Part shown: in pieces, positions 22,932 to 34,256 of the stretch
Layout: the number at the start of each line of letters is the position of its first letter
How positions within the stretch are numbered: the stretch's first letter is position 1
From: Blumeriella jaapii
Taxonomy: Eukaryota; Ascomycota; Leotiomycetes; Helotiales; Drepanopezizaceae
Assembly (NCBI GenBank): GCA_009599575.1
Contig: VWND01000003.1
Coordinates: 1,688,001-1,752,000, forward strand
DNA: 64,000 bases
Direction: 5' to 3'
Translations under genes and position numbers: made by a program
The notes under the pieces: generated by a model
What the model was told of the DNA's origin: nothing
The model's database searches: none
What the model saw: only the letters and a program-made list of their open reading frames with translations

Positions 22932-25234
22932 ATGACGGAGAAGCCCCAAGCCAGGATAGGCCTACAGTGAGTATCCCGCCCCCAAAGTCCCCCTCGCAAG
23001 TCCAAAACGGCGTGTTCTGACCTGGTGGTGTAGGGAGCTCTACAAAGCGCGAAAAAATGAGCGAGTGAGGTTGTTCGTTTCTCCCCTGAAGGACCTCCAG
23101 GGGCAGGAGTTCAAGTCCTTCCACGTGCGCCATGAGGCGAGCATGCTGGAGCTGTTCTTCGATCTCTTCTTCGTCGCGAACCTAGCGACGTTCACGGCAT
23201 ACCACAATGTGACGTCCGGGGGCACCGTCGCCGCGTACATCGGCTTGTAAGACCACACCCACCCATCCCAGGCGCCTGCGGCCGAGGAACAGCAGCGACT
23301 GACACGGGCTAGCTTCCTCATCCTGTGGACCACCTGGTTCCAGATCACGATCTTCGACGTCCGCTTCGCGGCCGATTCCGTCATCGAGCGCATCTGCAAA
23401 CTGCTGCAGTTCATCTGCTTCGCCTTGTTCGCCGTCGTGGGAGCAAGCTTCAAGCCCGGAACGGAGGAGTCCATCAAGAATTTCCGCACCTACCAGACCA
23501 TGGCTATCACCCTCGGCTGCACGCGCTTCCTGCTCGGCTTCCAGTACGCCCTCGCCGGGGCGTTCGTGTGTCGCAAATACAAGACCCTGATCCTGCCATT
23601 CGTCCTGATCGTCTCGACCTTCTTCCTCTCGGGGACCGGCCTCGTCGCGGTACGTATCGAGTCCCCCTTTCCTCGCGGCGCTACCGAGCTGACTGTCGGT
23701 TGGTAGACCGCCGCCGGCTTCAGTGCCAACGCCAAAATCGCCTCCAGGGTGCACATTCTCTGGTGGACCATCCTCCCCATCGAGTCCATCATCATTGTCA
23801 CCATCTCGTCGGTGTGGAGGATGCTCAGTTTCAAGGCAACGCACATGAACGAGAGACTGTCCCTTCTGACCATGATCATCATCGGCGAAGGAGTCATCGG
23901 AGCGACGAAAACGGTTGGATATCTGTGGCCCATTGGATACGCGCCGACGTGGGGCAACGCGCTCGCCTTGCTCAGCGTGGTGTTCTTGTTGGTGAGTGCA
24001 TCGTCCTTCCATGTGCAGCAGAAGACCGAGAGCAGAGAGCTAACCAGAATCCCTAGATGCTGATGTGGCAGATCTATTTTGATAACCACCCCCACGGCGA
24101 CTATGGTACCATCAAGCAGCAGTGGTGGGCACTCAGTCATTTCTTTCTCCATCTGGGCATCGTGGGCACGGTGGAGGGGTCGAACAGGATGGCCGTGATC
24201 TATGTACGTTGTATCCGCGCCCGCCCCCTCGTTCTTCGAGCAAGCTGCAGAGGAGCGAGCTTTCGTTGCGTTGACGCCGATGCTGACTGGCGATGTTGTA
24301 GTACGCCACGAAGGTCTGGAAAGAGATCTACGAGCAGGTCCAGAGCCTGTGTGACAAGCCCGTGAGCAGGGAGAAATTCGTCACCCGGATGAACGATACG
24401 CTCCAGTATCTGCGGATCGAGAAATACGACACGCTGGCCCACAACCTGGTGGGCAAGTATCTCAACGAGACGCTCGACCCGAGCAAGACGCCCAACTACT
24501 GCGCCCTGAGCAGCGACCTGGCACCGGAGAACGAGTGGTCCGCGGCGATGTGGGTGCAATACTACCTCCGCAGCGGTACCTTCAAACGATTCAACATCGT
24601 CGCCTCGGCCAAAGACGGGACCTACTACCACACCTTCAAGATCACCTACGTCTACCTCTGGCTCTCGGTGGGCCTGCTCATGTCCATGCTCCTCATCTTC
24701 CTGTGGATCGTGCGCCGCAAGAAGCACGACGCCTTCGAGTGGGTGCGCATGTTTTCGCGTCTGATCATCGCCATCGTCGCCCTCACCTTCACGGCCTTCA
24801 GCCTGGTGGACCGCATCTTCACCACCCTGATCAACAGCCCGTGGCTCGTCGGCATCATCTGCGTGCTCCTGGCCTTCGCGCTGCTGATCGATCGCATCTG
24901 CCGCTTCCTGGGCGTCCGCTACTTCCGCCACAAATACGCCATTCCCGCCCCGGATGAAGAGGCCCCGAAGCGCAACAACCTGCACAACTCCATGGCCTTC
25001 TTTGGCTACCGGTCGAACGCCTCTCCCGGGACGGCCTACCCGGGACAGGCGGGCCATGCCATGGTGCCGCCGGCCACGGGGCCGACGGCGGATAGCCGCG
25101 ACATACGAGCAACTTACCTCGAGAGGAATTCGGCGCCTCGTGGCCGTACGAACGAGAGAAACGACTCGCGCGGTAGCGACGATTCTGAAGGCACCAGAAG
25201 TACCAACAGCGATAAATCCGAGACGAGAGGCTAA
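22932..25234 (+). CDS. LtrA-like multi-span membrane protein
   Basis: Six exons (22932-22966, 23034-23246, 23313-23649, 23707-23991, 24057-24203, 24302-25234) give 649 residues. The bacterial low-temperature-requirement A family signature appears at about 45-60 (HEASMLELFFDLFFVANLAT). Many hydrophobic spans follow, grouped as an N-terminal LtrA-type bundle (about 50-400) and a second set at about 525-620 around KITYVYLWLSVGLLMSMLLI. Between them is a soluble segment with KFVTRMNDTLQYLR. The C-terminus (about 620-649) is Ser/Arg/Asp-rich and disordered. The biochemical role of the fungal branch is unknown; transport or membrane stress roles are only guesses. The tiny first exon is supported by a GTGAGT donor and by the frame it creates. 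Confidence 0.88.
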
Positions 25235-25800
25235 ACATCAATAGTAATTCGACCAGACCGGGAGCGAGAGGGAGCTACAAGAGCCTCAGGATCAGGTAAG
25301 TGACGGTATTCCGCGACACAAGAGACGAGAGACGTGGGCTCTGTAAGAGGGTCGATCTATTTGGAATCTACGCACTGTAAGTGCGAGAGATAATATTAAT
25401 GCTTGTCAAGGCGCTTTACATACCCTCAATATGATATTTGATTTTTCTTTCTTCTTCATTCCATTCTCCTTTCTTGTCAGAAGGGTTTCGCTCTTCATCT
25501 TTCGGCTTGTGAGTACTCGCGTGCGGTGCGTTCGTCGAGATCTTCGAAAGTGACGCCCATGTGCAAAGACATGCAAGGAAGGAAAGGATGAAGATTCCTC
25601 GAGGGATTGTGATGTCTCAAGTTTGAGCGGGCTGTTTTTTTGTGAGCGTACAAAACAGTCCCTTGCGTCGTCGCAACCAACAGCCAGATGTCTGGGTTGC
25701 GGATTCCGTGCTGCCTCTTGCGCCAACATTCATCCTCCTTCAACTTCGCTCTTCCATCAACGACGTTTCCTCAGACCGTTCCGTGTACACGGCCGCCACG
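25235..25800. other. Intergenic spacer
   Basis: This separates the LtrA-like gene from the DUF3431 gene. The frame of the next gene is open upstream to 25642, but that extension lacks family similarity and would bury the membrane anchor, so I treat it as leader sequence. Confidence 0.5.
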
Positions 25801-27175
25801 ATGGCCACTCTCGCGATCTGGGCCCGGAGCAAGCTGAGCAACCTCCCTCGCGCATCGCGGATGGTCTGGCTGGGGGTCGGCGCCGCCCTCGTCTGCGTCT
25901 GCTTCTACACCACTCGCACGACGAGGACCATCTCCCACCAAGTGATGGAGCAGCACGTTCTGGAGACGCCGAGCGGTATCTCCCGGATCGTCAAGGCGGC
26001 CATGCCGAGCGTGAACCTGGTCGTGGCCGCGACGTCCACGGAGGACTTTGCCTGGACGAAGCAGCTCCGGATCCCCGGCATGGTCGTCGTGCCGTACATC
26101 GCCGATGACCTGAACGCGACGCACCACGCCCAGCAGAACAAGGGACACGAGGCCATGATGTACCACCAGTACTTCTACGACTTCTACGACAATCTCCCCG
26201 ACATCTCGATCCTGATCCACTCGCAGCGGCGATCGTGGCACGTGGACGGATTGCTGGACCAAAGGTTCGAGGGAATCCTTTTTGTCTTCTTCTTCGAGAT
26301 CGCGGCGAGACTAACACCCCCCGGACATCCACAGCATGGAGTTCGCGCTCAACCATCTCGATCTCCGCGAGGTCCAGCGCCGCCACTTCCTGAACCTGCG
26401 CGTGACGTGGGGCACCGGCTGCTCCAGCGGCGTCATCAACACGACGCGCGTGAACGAGGAATCCGGCAGCGCGCCCGAGCAGAAGGAGATGCGCGAGGCG
26501 TTCCGCGCGAACTTCAACCTCTACGACGTGCCTGAGATCCTGGCGACGCCGTGCTGCTCGCAGATCGCCGTCACGCGGGAGGCCATCCGGCGCGTGCCGC
26601 GCGCGCAGTACCGGCACCACCTCGAGTGGCTGCTGGCGACGACGCTGCGCGACAGCATCTCGGGCCGCACCTGGGAGCACATGTGGCAGTACCTGTTCCT
26701 GGGGAAGGCGATCGATTGCCCGCTGGAGCACCGCGCCTACTGCCGCCTGTACCACATCTGCTTTGGCGGGCGGGACGCGTACGACGAGTGGGTCGAGCTC
26801 AACCAGGGCCGCGCGAAGCTGGAGAGGGAGCTGAAGAAGGTGAGGGGGGGGGCGACGCCGCCGCCGCCGCCGAAGAAGGGCAAGGATGGGCAAGCCGGGA
26901 AGGCCGAGGAGCCGAAGAAGTTGACGGAGACGGAGACGGAGACGGAGGCGAAGGCGCGGAAGAAGGCCCAGGGGTGGCTGGAGAGCGAGCTGAGGTCGGT
27001 GAGGGAGGCCATACGGGTGAGGAGGGAGGTCGCGGTTGTCAGGGGGGCGATTGAAGCGAACCGGCATGCGGAGGCGGAACCGCTGTATGGGGATGAGGAG
27101 GAGCCGGGGATAGAGGACCGGATCTACGCGCAGGCGAGGTTCGAGCAGCCTGCTGCGAGCGCGAGCCTGTCGTGA
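25801..27175 (+). CDS. DUF3431 family protein, single-span membrane-anchored
   Basis: Two exons (25801-26264, 26335-27175) give 434 residues. A membrane segment lies at about 21-36 (MVWLGVGAALVCVCFY), giving a type II topology like glycosyltransferase-type proteins. The DUF3431 signature is clear at about 115-150: NKGHEAMMYHQYFYDFYDNL, then ILIHSQRRSWHVDG, with the later block FRANFNLYDVPEILATPCC. The family is common in ascomycetes and of unproven function, often presumed Golgi-associated. The C-terminal 100 residues are Lys/Glu/Thr-rich, with a short proline run, and are probably disordered. ATG 25801 was chosen over the in-frame 25642 because it places the anchor near the N-terminus. Confidence 0.88.
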
Positions 27176-27685
27176 GTCGGAGGATGTAGATAGATAGTTG
27201 TGTGTGAGGGAAAGTGATGCTTGTCATGGTCGACGCGAATGTCCTGCAAGACGTTCATATCACGTGACGAGACTAGCCCCGTGCAAGGCTGCTGCTGTCT
27301 ACAGTACTGTCTGTACTGTACATGGCACTGTAGACACCTTCCCAGAAGGCCAATTCAAGATCTCTACTTCGTCAGAGCGACCGACCGACCGACCCATCAG
27401 ATACGCGCTCCACCACCACCCCCTCATCACCACCTCGCGCGATACAGCGCCTCAGGACAGGATAGGTAGGGGCGGGGGTCAGTGACCCACGCAAGCGAGA
27501 TGCGGTGGGTCGCGTTGGTTTGGCGTGATGGCCGTGCCGTTTCTTGACCGTGCTGTGCTGTGCTGTGTTCTGTCGTGGTAATCGAATGGAATATGCCTCG
27601 TTTGGGGGTCAAGTAATATAAGATAGATGACATAACGAGACCAAGTAAACAACGGAAGGGAAGACGAGGGCATTTTTGTAGGTGT

Positions 27686-28345
27686 TTTTTTTTAATTCCC
27701 ATTTCCAATTTCCAATTCTCAAATCCCAGCTATACCGTGCACGCCAACATCTCAACCGTAATATCAGATCATGTAAGTCAATGTTTTATATCCCCATTTT
27801 TCATATAAATGTTTTTTTTTTTCTTTTCATTTCCGATTTCCAATTCTCAAAATCCCAGCTATACCACGCCAAAGATCCAAACCCCTCCAATACATATACC
27901 TAACATATATATATCATATCATATAAGCCAAAGTTTTTCATTCTTTGTTATTCTCTTTTTTTCTCAACCAATTTTCAATATTCCCATTTCCGATTTCCAA
28001 CTTCCAATTCTCAAACCCCAGCTACACCACGCCCAAGATCCAAACCCTTCCAATACACATACCTAACATATACATCATATCACATCCCATAAGCCATTAA
28101 AGTTTATCTCTTTTTTTTTCTCAATTAATCCCAAATCCCCAATTCCCAATTCCCAATTCCCAATTCCCAATTCCTAATTCCCAATTCCCAATTCCCAATT
28201 CCCATTCCCAATTCCCATTCCCAATTCCCAATTCCCATTCCTATTTCCACTTCCCAATTCCCATTTCCACTTCCCAATTCCCAATTCCCAATTCCCATTC
28301 CCAATTCCCAATTCCCAGTTCTCAGACCCCAGCCATGCCACGCAA
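27686..28345 (+). repeat. Minisatellite, four degenerate copies of a 125-165 bp unit
   Basis: Each copy begins with a T-run, passes through CATTTCCGATTTCCAATTCT and contains the core CTCAAACCCCAGCTACACC followed by ACGCC. Cores lie at about 27718, 27846, 28010 and 28320. Copies 2 and 3 share the longest similarity (AAGATCCAAACC, ATACCTAACATAT). Copy 4 is stretched by an internal heptamer array. Confidence 0.85.
28136..28325 (+). repeat. Heptanucleotide array (CCCAATT)n
   Basis: About 190 bases consist mostly of CCCAATT units with shortened variants CCCATT and CCCACTT-like steps. The minus strand reads GGGAATT repeatedly, so it has many GGG tracts separated by four bases and could form G-quadruplexes. 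It lies inside the fourth minisatellite copy. Confidence 0.9.
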
Positions 28346-28596
28346 GAGACCTATCCAAGCCGCTCAGGTACTGTAACATAACAAGTAACATGTAACATAT
28401 ACCCTAGCGATCGGCAACGCGAAAGGAAAGAAGCCACTGCTGCTGTAGTTTCCCTCCCTTCCCCCTCCCTTCCCCCTCCCTTCTCCCTTCTCCCTCCCTC
28501 TCCCTCCTCCCCCTTCCTCTCTCTGCGCCCCCCCCCCCCCGCCTCCGAGAGAGATGCTCTCCCCCCCACAGGCAGCAGAACAAGCAAGACACGCAG

Positions 28597-29616
28597 CTAC
28601 TCCACCACCCCGAAATCCAGGACCACCTTGCCCCTAGGCCGCCCGCTCGCCGCCCGGGCGACGGCCTCCTCGAAGCGCTCGAGGGGGAAGACGGAATCCA
28701 CGCACGAGACGAAGGCGTAGCCCGCTTCCCAGAGGGCGACGACCATCTGCAGATCGGCGCCGCGCGCCTCCTGGATGAAGAAGCGGGTCCGGACGCCCGT
28801 CCCGCGCGGCCCCATGGCCGCCGGCCGCAGCGCCGCCGGCGGCTGGACGATGCTGACGATCGAGCCGCCCGGCGCGACGGCCCACCACGCGTCCGCGAGC
28901 GCCGGGCCCCCGACGCAGTCGATCACCAGGTCGACCTGGTTCGCGCCCGCCGCCGCCCAGCGCCGGGCGTCCAGCGCGCGGTAGTCCCAGGCCTCGTGTG
29001 CCCCCAGCGCCCTCACGCGCGCCACGTTGTCCGCGCTCGCGGAGCCGACCACGCGCGCGCCGGCCCACCGCGCGAGCTGCACGACCCACGAGCCGACGGC
29101 GCCGCTCGCGCCCGTCACGTAGACGCGCTGCCCCTGCGCGCCGACGTCGCGCTCCGCGCGCAGCAGGCCCCCCGTCTGCGCGAACAGCGCCTGCCACGCC
29201 GTCTCGGCGCTCATGGGCACGGTGGCGCTCTGCGCCCAGGAGAGGAAGCTGGGTTTGCGGGCGAGCTCCGACGCGGGGGCGAGCGTGTAGGCGCGGCCCG
29301 AACCGGTACGGGAGTAGGAGGTGCGGGCGAAAACGGCCGTGCCGGGCGGGAAGGGCGAGCCGGGCGGGGAGCGGAGGATCGTGCCGGACATGTCGTAGCA
29401 AGGCGTGGTCTCTTTGGGGTTGCTGGCCGAGGGCGGGAGGGGGAAGTTCTTGGGCCAGAGGAGCTCGCCGTTGGTGAGGGCCGCGGCGTGCACGCGGATG
29501 AGGTGCTCGTCTGCGTTCGGGATCGGGAGGGGAACGTCGTCTTTGAGGATGAGCTGGGCGCGTTGGGGGTCGGGCTGGAAGAGGGCGCGCATCGTGGTGG
29601 GGAGGGTGGATGTCAT
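28597..29616 (-). CDS. Zinc-free MDR protein, quinone-oxidoreductase-like
   Basis: Single-exon gene of 339 residues. The N-terminal GroES-like domain spans about 8-130 (MRALFQPDPQRAQLILKDDV, VHAAALTNGELLWP). It lacks the GHE zinc ligands, which places it with quinone-reductase-like members. The NADPH motif is VTGASGAVGSWVVQLA, with glycines at 169, 172 and 175, followed by DLVIDCVGGPALADAW and a C-terminal PRGKVVLDFG. Expected activity: NADPH-dependent reduction of an activated alkene, quinone or similar carbonyl; the substrate is unknown. Fungal members often act as trans-enoyl reductases, but no secondary-metabolite backbone gene lies nearby. GC content is very high throughout. Confidence 0.88.
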   Translation of the reverse strand: MTSTLPTTMRALFQPDPQRAQLILKDDVPLPIPNADEHLIRVHAAALTNGELLWPKNFPLPPSASNPKETTPCYDMSGTILRSPPGSPFPPGTAVFARTSYSRTGSGRAYTLAPASELARKPSFLSWAQSATVPMSAETAWQALFAQTGGLLRAERDVGAQGQRVYVTGASGAVGSWVVQLARWAGARVVGSASADNVARVRALGAHEAWDYRALDARRWAAAGANQVDLVIDCVGGPALADAWWAVAPGGSIVSIVQPPAALRPAAMGPRGTGVRTRFFIQEARGADLQMVVALWEAGYAFVSCVDSVFPLERFEEAVARAASGRPRGKVVLDFGVVE

Positions 29617-30446
29617 GGTTCTGGTTGTGTGTCTGTTGGGTTGGCTATTGGGTTGACTGTTGGTGGGTCGGTTGTTGTGGGATTGTTTGATTGTGGGATT
29701 GAGGATGGAGTTGTGCTGAGGAGAAATACTGTTTGACGAGGGGTGGTGTTCAAGAGCGAGGGAAGACTTGAAGCTGGGGAATAGCGGGGTCAGGGTAAAG
29801 TACTCTTGCTGTTGTGCTACCCAAGCGAAGCAGGTGGATCAAGGACCTCGAGTAGGAAACAAGTCAGCAAGTGATGTTGGGTGTGAGCATTCGGCAAAAG
29901 TCTTGGCGGATAAACAAATACCAGTAGCCTATCAAGTTGTTTCCTTCAGCCCGAGTCCGATTCAACCTTCATCAAAGTCTCCGATAGATGTCGACTATCA
30001 TCGATCTTTGCTATAACATTTCAACGTGTCACTGAGAAAACGTGGCAAACACCTCACTAGAATGCACTTTGGTTTTCGTTGATTGTGTCATTGTTCTGCA
30101 CGTCCAGACACACCTTGTTGTCATCCTTGTGCGGAAGAAATGACACAAAGAAACCTATGCAGAGCTGAACAATCTCACCGTATCCTAGGACTCCGTTGTC
30201 AAGTGAGTATTGACTCGCTATCGGCAATTATTACAGCACCATTACAAGGAAAAGCTACTGAAAGAGTACCAGATACTCGGAAAGCTAAAAGCAGGGGCTG
30301 ACAGGAGTTTCTGTTCACACACGAAGTCGACAAGTGTTGTACATATAGGCTGACAGCAGGTACAGCAGAGACTGATAGTTAACAAAAATCTGAGCGGATT
30401 CTGGTCTAGTCAAAAAGAGTTTGATAACGAGAAAGGGGGAAACTCA
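29617..30446. other. Intergenic spacer
   Basis: This includes the promoter of the minus-strand oxidoreductase gene on its left and the 3' flank of the disordered-protein gene on its right. I see no gene or repeat. Short frames lack motifs. Confidence 0.5.
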
Positions 30447-32507
30447 CTAGCTGGCCCAGCGGGAAGCAGACAGGAACAAGGTTGTTGGCTGGTTTTCTGG
30501 AGCTTGTGGGGTGGAAGTACCAGTTGGTTGAGGAAGAACGGGAGCAGCCACCGCGGTAGCTGGAGCTGTTTCGAGGTTCGGAGGATTGGCCTGAACTTGG
30601 TCGGGAACTGGAGCACCCCATCCACCGTATTGCGCCACGAAAGGAGACCCGTTGAAAGTTCTATTGGCCTGGGTTTGACCCTGAAGAGCGCCGACGACAT
30701 TGGCAGCACTTCCCCGACTTGGCAGACCAGCAGGAGCCGAATCAGGGGCAAGACTTTGACCGATGCTGCGAGGATCAAAGCTAGGTGCGAACGGGTTTTG
30801 GCCTGATTGAGCCACTGGAGGATTGGCGTTACCCCGGCTTTTGGCTAAATCAGCAAGAATGGCCCGATCGATATCCGCATAGCTACTAGTGGTGCCTTGT
30901 TGAGCTTGAAACGGCTTTTCATTCTCGTTGAAAGCGGACGTGAAGGTGCCGTTGGGTGCGGTTCCCTGAGGAGCCGAGGCGGAAGGGGTTGCCCAACGAG
31001 AATCTGCAATTCCTTTGAATGTTAGCGGCGGGATCATGCTTAGAGGCAATGTCGACAACATCGATCATCTCAACATCCATCTCGTGAGACGGAACTGGGG
31101 TAGATGATACAGGCGAAGGCTGGGACTTAACAGCACTCTTACTACCGCTAGCAGCCAATGCCATCCGAAGGTTGGCATCGACGGAGCTGTGATCGTACGT
31201 AGGACGACATGCAGCAGCGGCGGTAGCAGCAGCAACAGGGTTGACTGGTGTGGATGATGTGGCTAGCGTGTAAATTAATGGTGGGAAGGTGATGACAGCC
31301 ATTCATCAAACTTACTGTGAACGGTCGATGGCTGCGGTGCGGTGGCTCTTGGGGCAGCACCATTCATCTTCGACTTTGAGGGAAACCCCAAAACTCTGCC
31401 ATCCTCGCTAATGTCACTCACGGCTGTACTTGGTCAGCTGTTGTTGCTACTTTCCGGCGGAGAGAAATTCACCTAGTCCAATCGATCTCGCAATCTGTTC
31501 TATGGCCTTGACAGCGGAATCCTGATGCAGATGGGCTGGGATGAATGGCTTTCCGGGGTCTTGGGACGATTGCTGGGTGGTCTCCGAGAAACGACCGGGA
31601 CTGGGGACGGGCTGATCTGCCAAAGCGTTGAATGGTTGTCTGGCTGGTTGAAATGGGCCACCTGGGACGAGACTTCCGGCGCCCTGGAAATCAAACCAGT
31701 TGCCAGTAGGTTGCTGGGACTGACCCGCAGACGGAGCAGCAGGGGTGAAGCCCTCAGCGTTCTGGTTACCCGGCCCAGTAGCCGTGGGCTGGAGTTGGAT
31801 GAGTTGAGGTTGGTCCGTAGCATCGTTGACTCCGTAGATTTGGTCACCACTCATCGGAGAAACCAGTACCCCCCCAGATTGTGGATGCGTCTGAGGGTGA
31901 TGGACAGCACTTTTCATTCCACGTCCAGAGATGCCGTCCATCGAGCCGATAGACTGTTGTGGCCCGGCATGCTGCCGACCACGATCAGAATTGGCTCCGG
32001 CGTCACCACTGCCACCCGTGAAGCCGCCATGTCCCGAACACCCGACGGGGCCCGAGCCGGCGCCGATCGCACCAGGATACCGCTTCGGGCAGGAGACCTG
32101 GGAAGCGCAGGCAAAGTACGCGGAGCCCGAGAGCCGCGGCTCGCAACAGGACTGACGGCGCCAGTCTGGGCCGGTGTCGTCGCCGTGAACCCGGGAGCGG
32201 AGGTAGAAGGGCCCACCGTATACGGACCCATCATGCCCCAGCCCGCAGGAGCGCCAGATCTCGTGGCGCCAGGAGCGGCGGCGCGGGTGCTGGGGAGAAG
32301 AGCTGGGCGAGGCGGAGGGTGTGCTTTCCCGACGGCGGAGCCTCGACCACGCTGGACCGTGGCTGGAGCGCGGCCCCGCGCAGGACGCGGCTTTTTTCCA
32401 GCCTGAGTCAGACCCGCGTTGAAGGCCTTCATCTCGTCGAGCATCTCCTTGCTGTAGATCGGTGGTCGTGCATCGTTTCTGCCGGGGCCGTGATGGGCGT
32501 CGGACAT
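30447..32507 (-). CDS. Multi-exon disordered Q/P/S/G-rich protein
   Basis: I do not recognise the family. From the start ATG at 32507 (MSDAHHGPGRND, then YSKEMLDEMKAFNAGL) the frame is Arg/Pro/Ala-rich. Four downstream exons are well supported: one ending 31473, then 31423-31316, 31262-31146 and 31003-30447, with the phases joining cleanly and a branch-like CTGACC or CTAAC near two of the acceptors. Between about 32100 and 31970 the reading frame must change. An intron of 89 bases (AG|GTCTCC to GGCAG|TGG) or of 101 bases would do it, but so would a single missing base. The protein is low-complexity, with GQSQQPTGNWFDFQG and SYADIDRAILADLAKSRGN as the most distinctive segments. It might be an RNA-binding or nuclear scaffold protein; that is a guess. 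Confidence 0.65.
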
Positions 32508-33209
32508 GGTGTTGGGGCTGTCGAGCTGGAGGGACGAAAGGAGCCGTAGGTGTATGAGGAGGGACGAAACGAGCGGTCGGTGTGGGAGGGACGGGCGCGA
32601 GAGCGGCAATGAGCGTTTTGCGAGAGAAGAAAAGAGAAAAGAGCGTGAAGCGAAAGGGAAAGGGAAAGAGAAAGAGAAAGGGAAACGTAAAGATCGTGAA
32701 GGGGGAGAGATAGGAAAAGAGGCCTCTGGACGACGACCTGAGTGAGTGTGTGGCCCGACGGCGGAAGAACACGACAGGCCGCGAAGAAAATTTTTCGTGG
32801 GCGTGAGTCGCAGTCGGCGTCGTCGTGGGGACGCTCGACGGGTTTGGGTGTGTTGACTCGGGAAGGCGCGACACGGCTAGCGCGCTTCACCACGTGAGTA
32901 GCACGTGACCCGCAACACACCGGGGAGCGAGGGAGGATTCTCGAGCAGCCAGGCGGCGCTGCGCAGATGGCAGCATGCGCTCTGCACGCGAAGCAGGGTG
33001 GCTCGGCCTCTCCAGGTCCGTCGAGATGGCCAGGTAGAGTGCCGGGCCCGTCACGCCGCACACCGGAGCGCTCTGCTTCTGCGACCCGGGTCGGAGCGCC
33101 GGTGGACAGCGCACCGAGTCGGGCACCGCCAACGTGGAACGTCACTCACAGGAGGAAGTGCAGCAGACGAGAGACCTTTCGCAGGCGCATGTCACAGGTG
33201 AACGTTTCT
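32508..33209. other. Promoter region of the disordered-protein gene
   Basis: It contains a purine-rich tract of GAAAGG and GAGAAAG steps (about 32640-32705), which is a polypyrimidine leader in the direction of the minus-strand gene. Two CACGTG-type sites occur near 32890 and 32904. No gene is supported; the right edge is the 3' flank of POP3. Confidence 0.45.
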
Positions 33210-34256
33210 TCACTTGCTACGCTTGATCGCCTCGATGCGCTTCCCCCACGATGGTCCTCCCCGCCACGCACCGTCACGACGTCTCTCCGGCCCGGGCCCC
33301 CGGTCCTCCCTCGTCCCAGCCCCAGCCCCAGCCCCAGCGCCAGGGTCGACGGCCTCGATCCTCACCCTCCGGTACTCCGCCTTCCCAGCTTCCTCTAACC
33401 AGCCGACCTTCACTTCCGTCAGCGCGTCCCGCACGACCTTCATCAAGGCGCCCGCGTGGGGCGCGTCCTCGAGCAGGCCCACAAAGGAGACCCGCGGCAC
33501 GCCGAGGGCTGCGCAGAGGCGAGCCTCGCTGTTCGACGAGAGTGGCACGAGGCGGGTGGGGGGAAGCGAAGGGTGCGCGAGCGAGGCTGTGTGCGCCAGA
33601 GCCGGGAGATGGGCCGCGAGGACCGACGCCTGGGCCGCGGAAGAGGGAAGGAAGATGGCCGATACGTGCTGGACGTCCACGACGTCGTCCCGCCGATGGC
33701 CCGGCGGCTCACGCGTCGGGGCATCGGGACCCGGGTCCGGGATGGGCGACGCCGGTCGCCGTGTCGCGTGCTGGGAGAGGCGTTCCAGATGCCGGGTGAT
33801 GCTGTTGAGGCCGACGACCACGGACCGCGAGATCTCGGGACGCGCGGGCACGGGCGGCGTCGCGTCGGGGACGATGCCCGTCTGCTGCGCTTCCGTCCTC
33901 TGGCGCTTTCGCGCACGCCGGCCCTGGGAGGGCATCGCGTGGGTGCGGCGGTGGTGGCCGATGGGCGCGAGGAGACTGTCCCGTGCCGGCGCTGGTCAGC
34001 ATCATGCCCGGCCCCGCCTCGACTCGTCTCGCCGTGATGCAGAAGGGCACCTCACCTGCACAGAAGCTCCAGCATCGTGTCTTGCAGCTCGGGCGAGACG
34101 TCCGGCCTACGACAGGTCGCTGTTAGCCGCGGCCGACGACACGGGGGTGCGAGCAGGGCGTGGGAAGACGGACCACGCGGGAGCCGTGAAGGGGGATTCC
34201 AGCTGGTAGATCGTCTTTCGTTTGCCGTCCGCGGCGGTTGGAGCTCTCCGGGACAT
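33210..34256 (-). CDS. POP3: RNase P/MRP protein subunit Pop3
   Basis: Three exons on the minus strand (34256-34174, 34106-34056, 33975-33210) give 299 residues. The first 50 residues match the fungal Pop3 head: KRKTIYQLESPFTAPAWPDV, then LQDTMLELLCSLLAPIGHHR. The conserved L7Ae-like core follows: ISRSVVVGLNSITRHLERL, then AIFLPSSAAQASVLAAHLPA, PPTRLVPLSSNSEARL and RVSFVGLLEDAPHAGAL. It is expected to bind the RNA of RNase P and RNase MRP in the nucleus for 5' tRNA and rRNA maturation. The C-terminus is Gly/Ala/Arg-rich. The first intron has an unusual GTCCGT donor but a perfect GCTAAC branch site; the second has GTGAGG. The start was chosen because it begins the recognised head. Confidence 0.9.

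Larger units (their letters stand above)
27176..28596. other. Intergenic region dominated by tandem repeats
   Basis: This lies between the convergent DUF3431 and quinone-oxidoreductase-like genes. It holds a TACTG/CAGTA cluster at about 27301-27322, the minisatellite and CCCAATT array listed separately, and a C/T-rich tract with a C-run at about 28450-28565. There is no gene. Confidence 0.6.

Noticed and set aside
28136..28325. Telomere-like array
   Set aside because: The unit is CCCAATT, not the fungal telomeric CCCTAA, and it is embedded in a local minisatellite far from a chromosome end signal.
28597..32507. Secondary-metabolite cluster around the quinone-oxidoreductase-like gene
   Set aside because: No polyketide, peptide synthetase or terpene backbone gene, and neighbours are housekeeping or disordered proteins.
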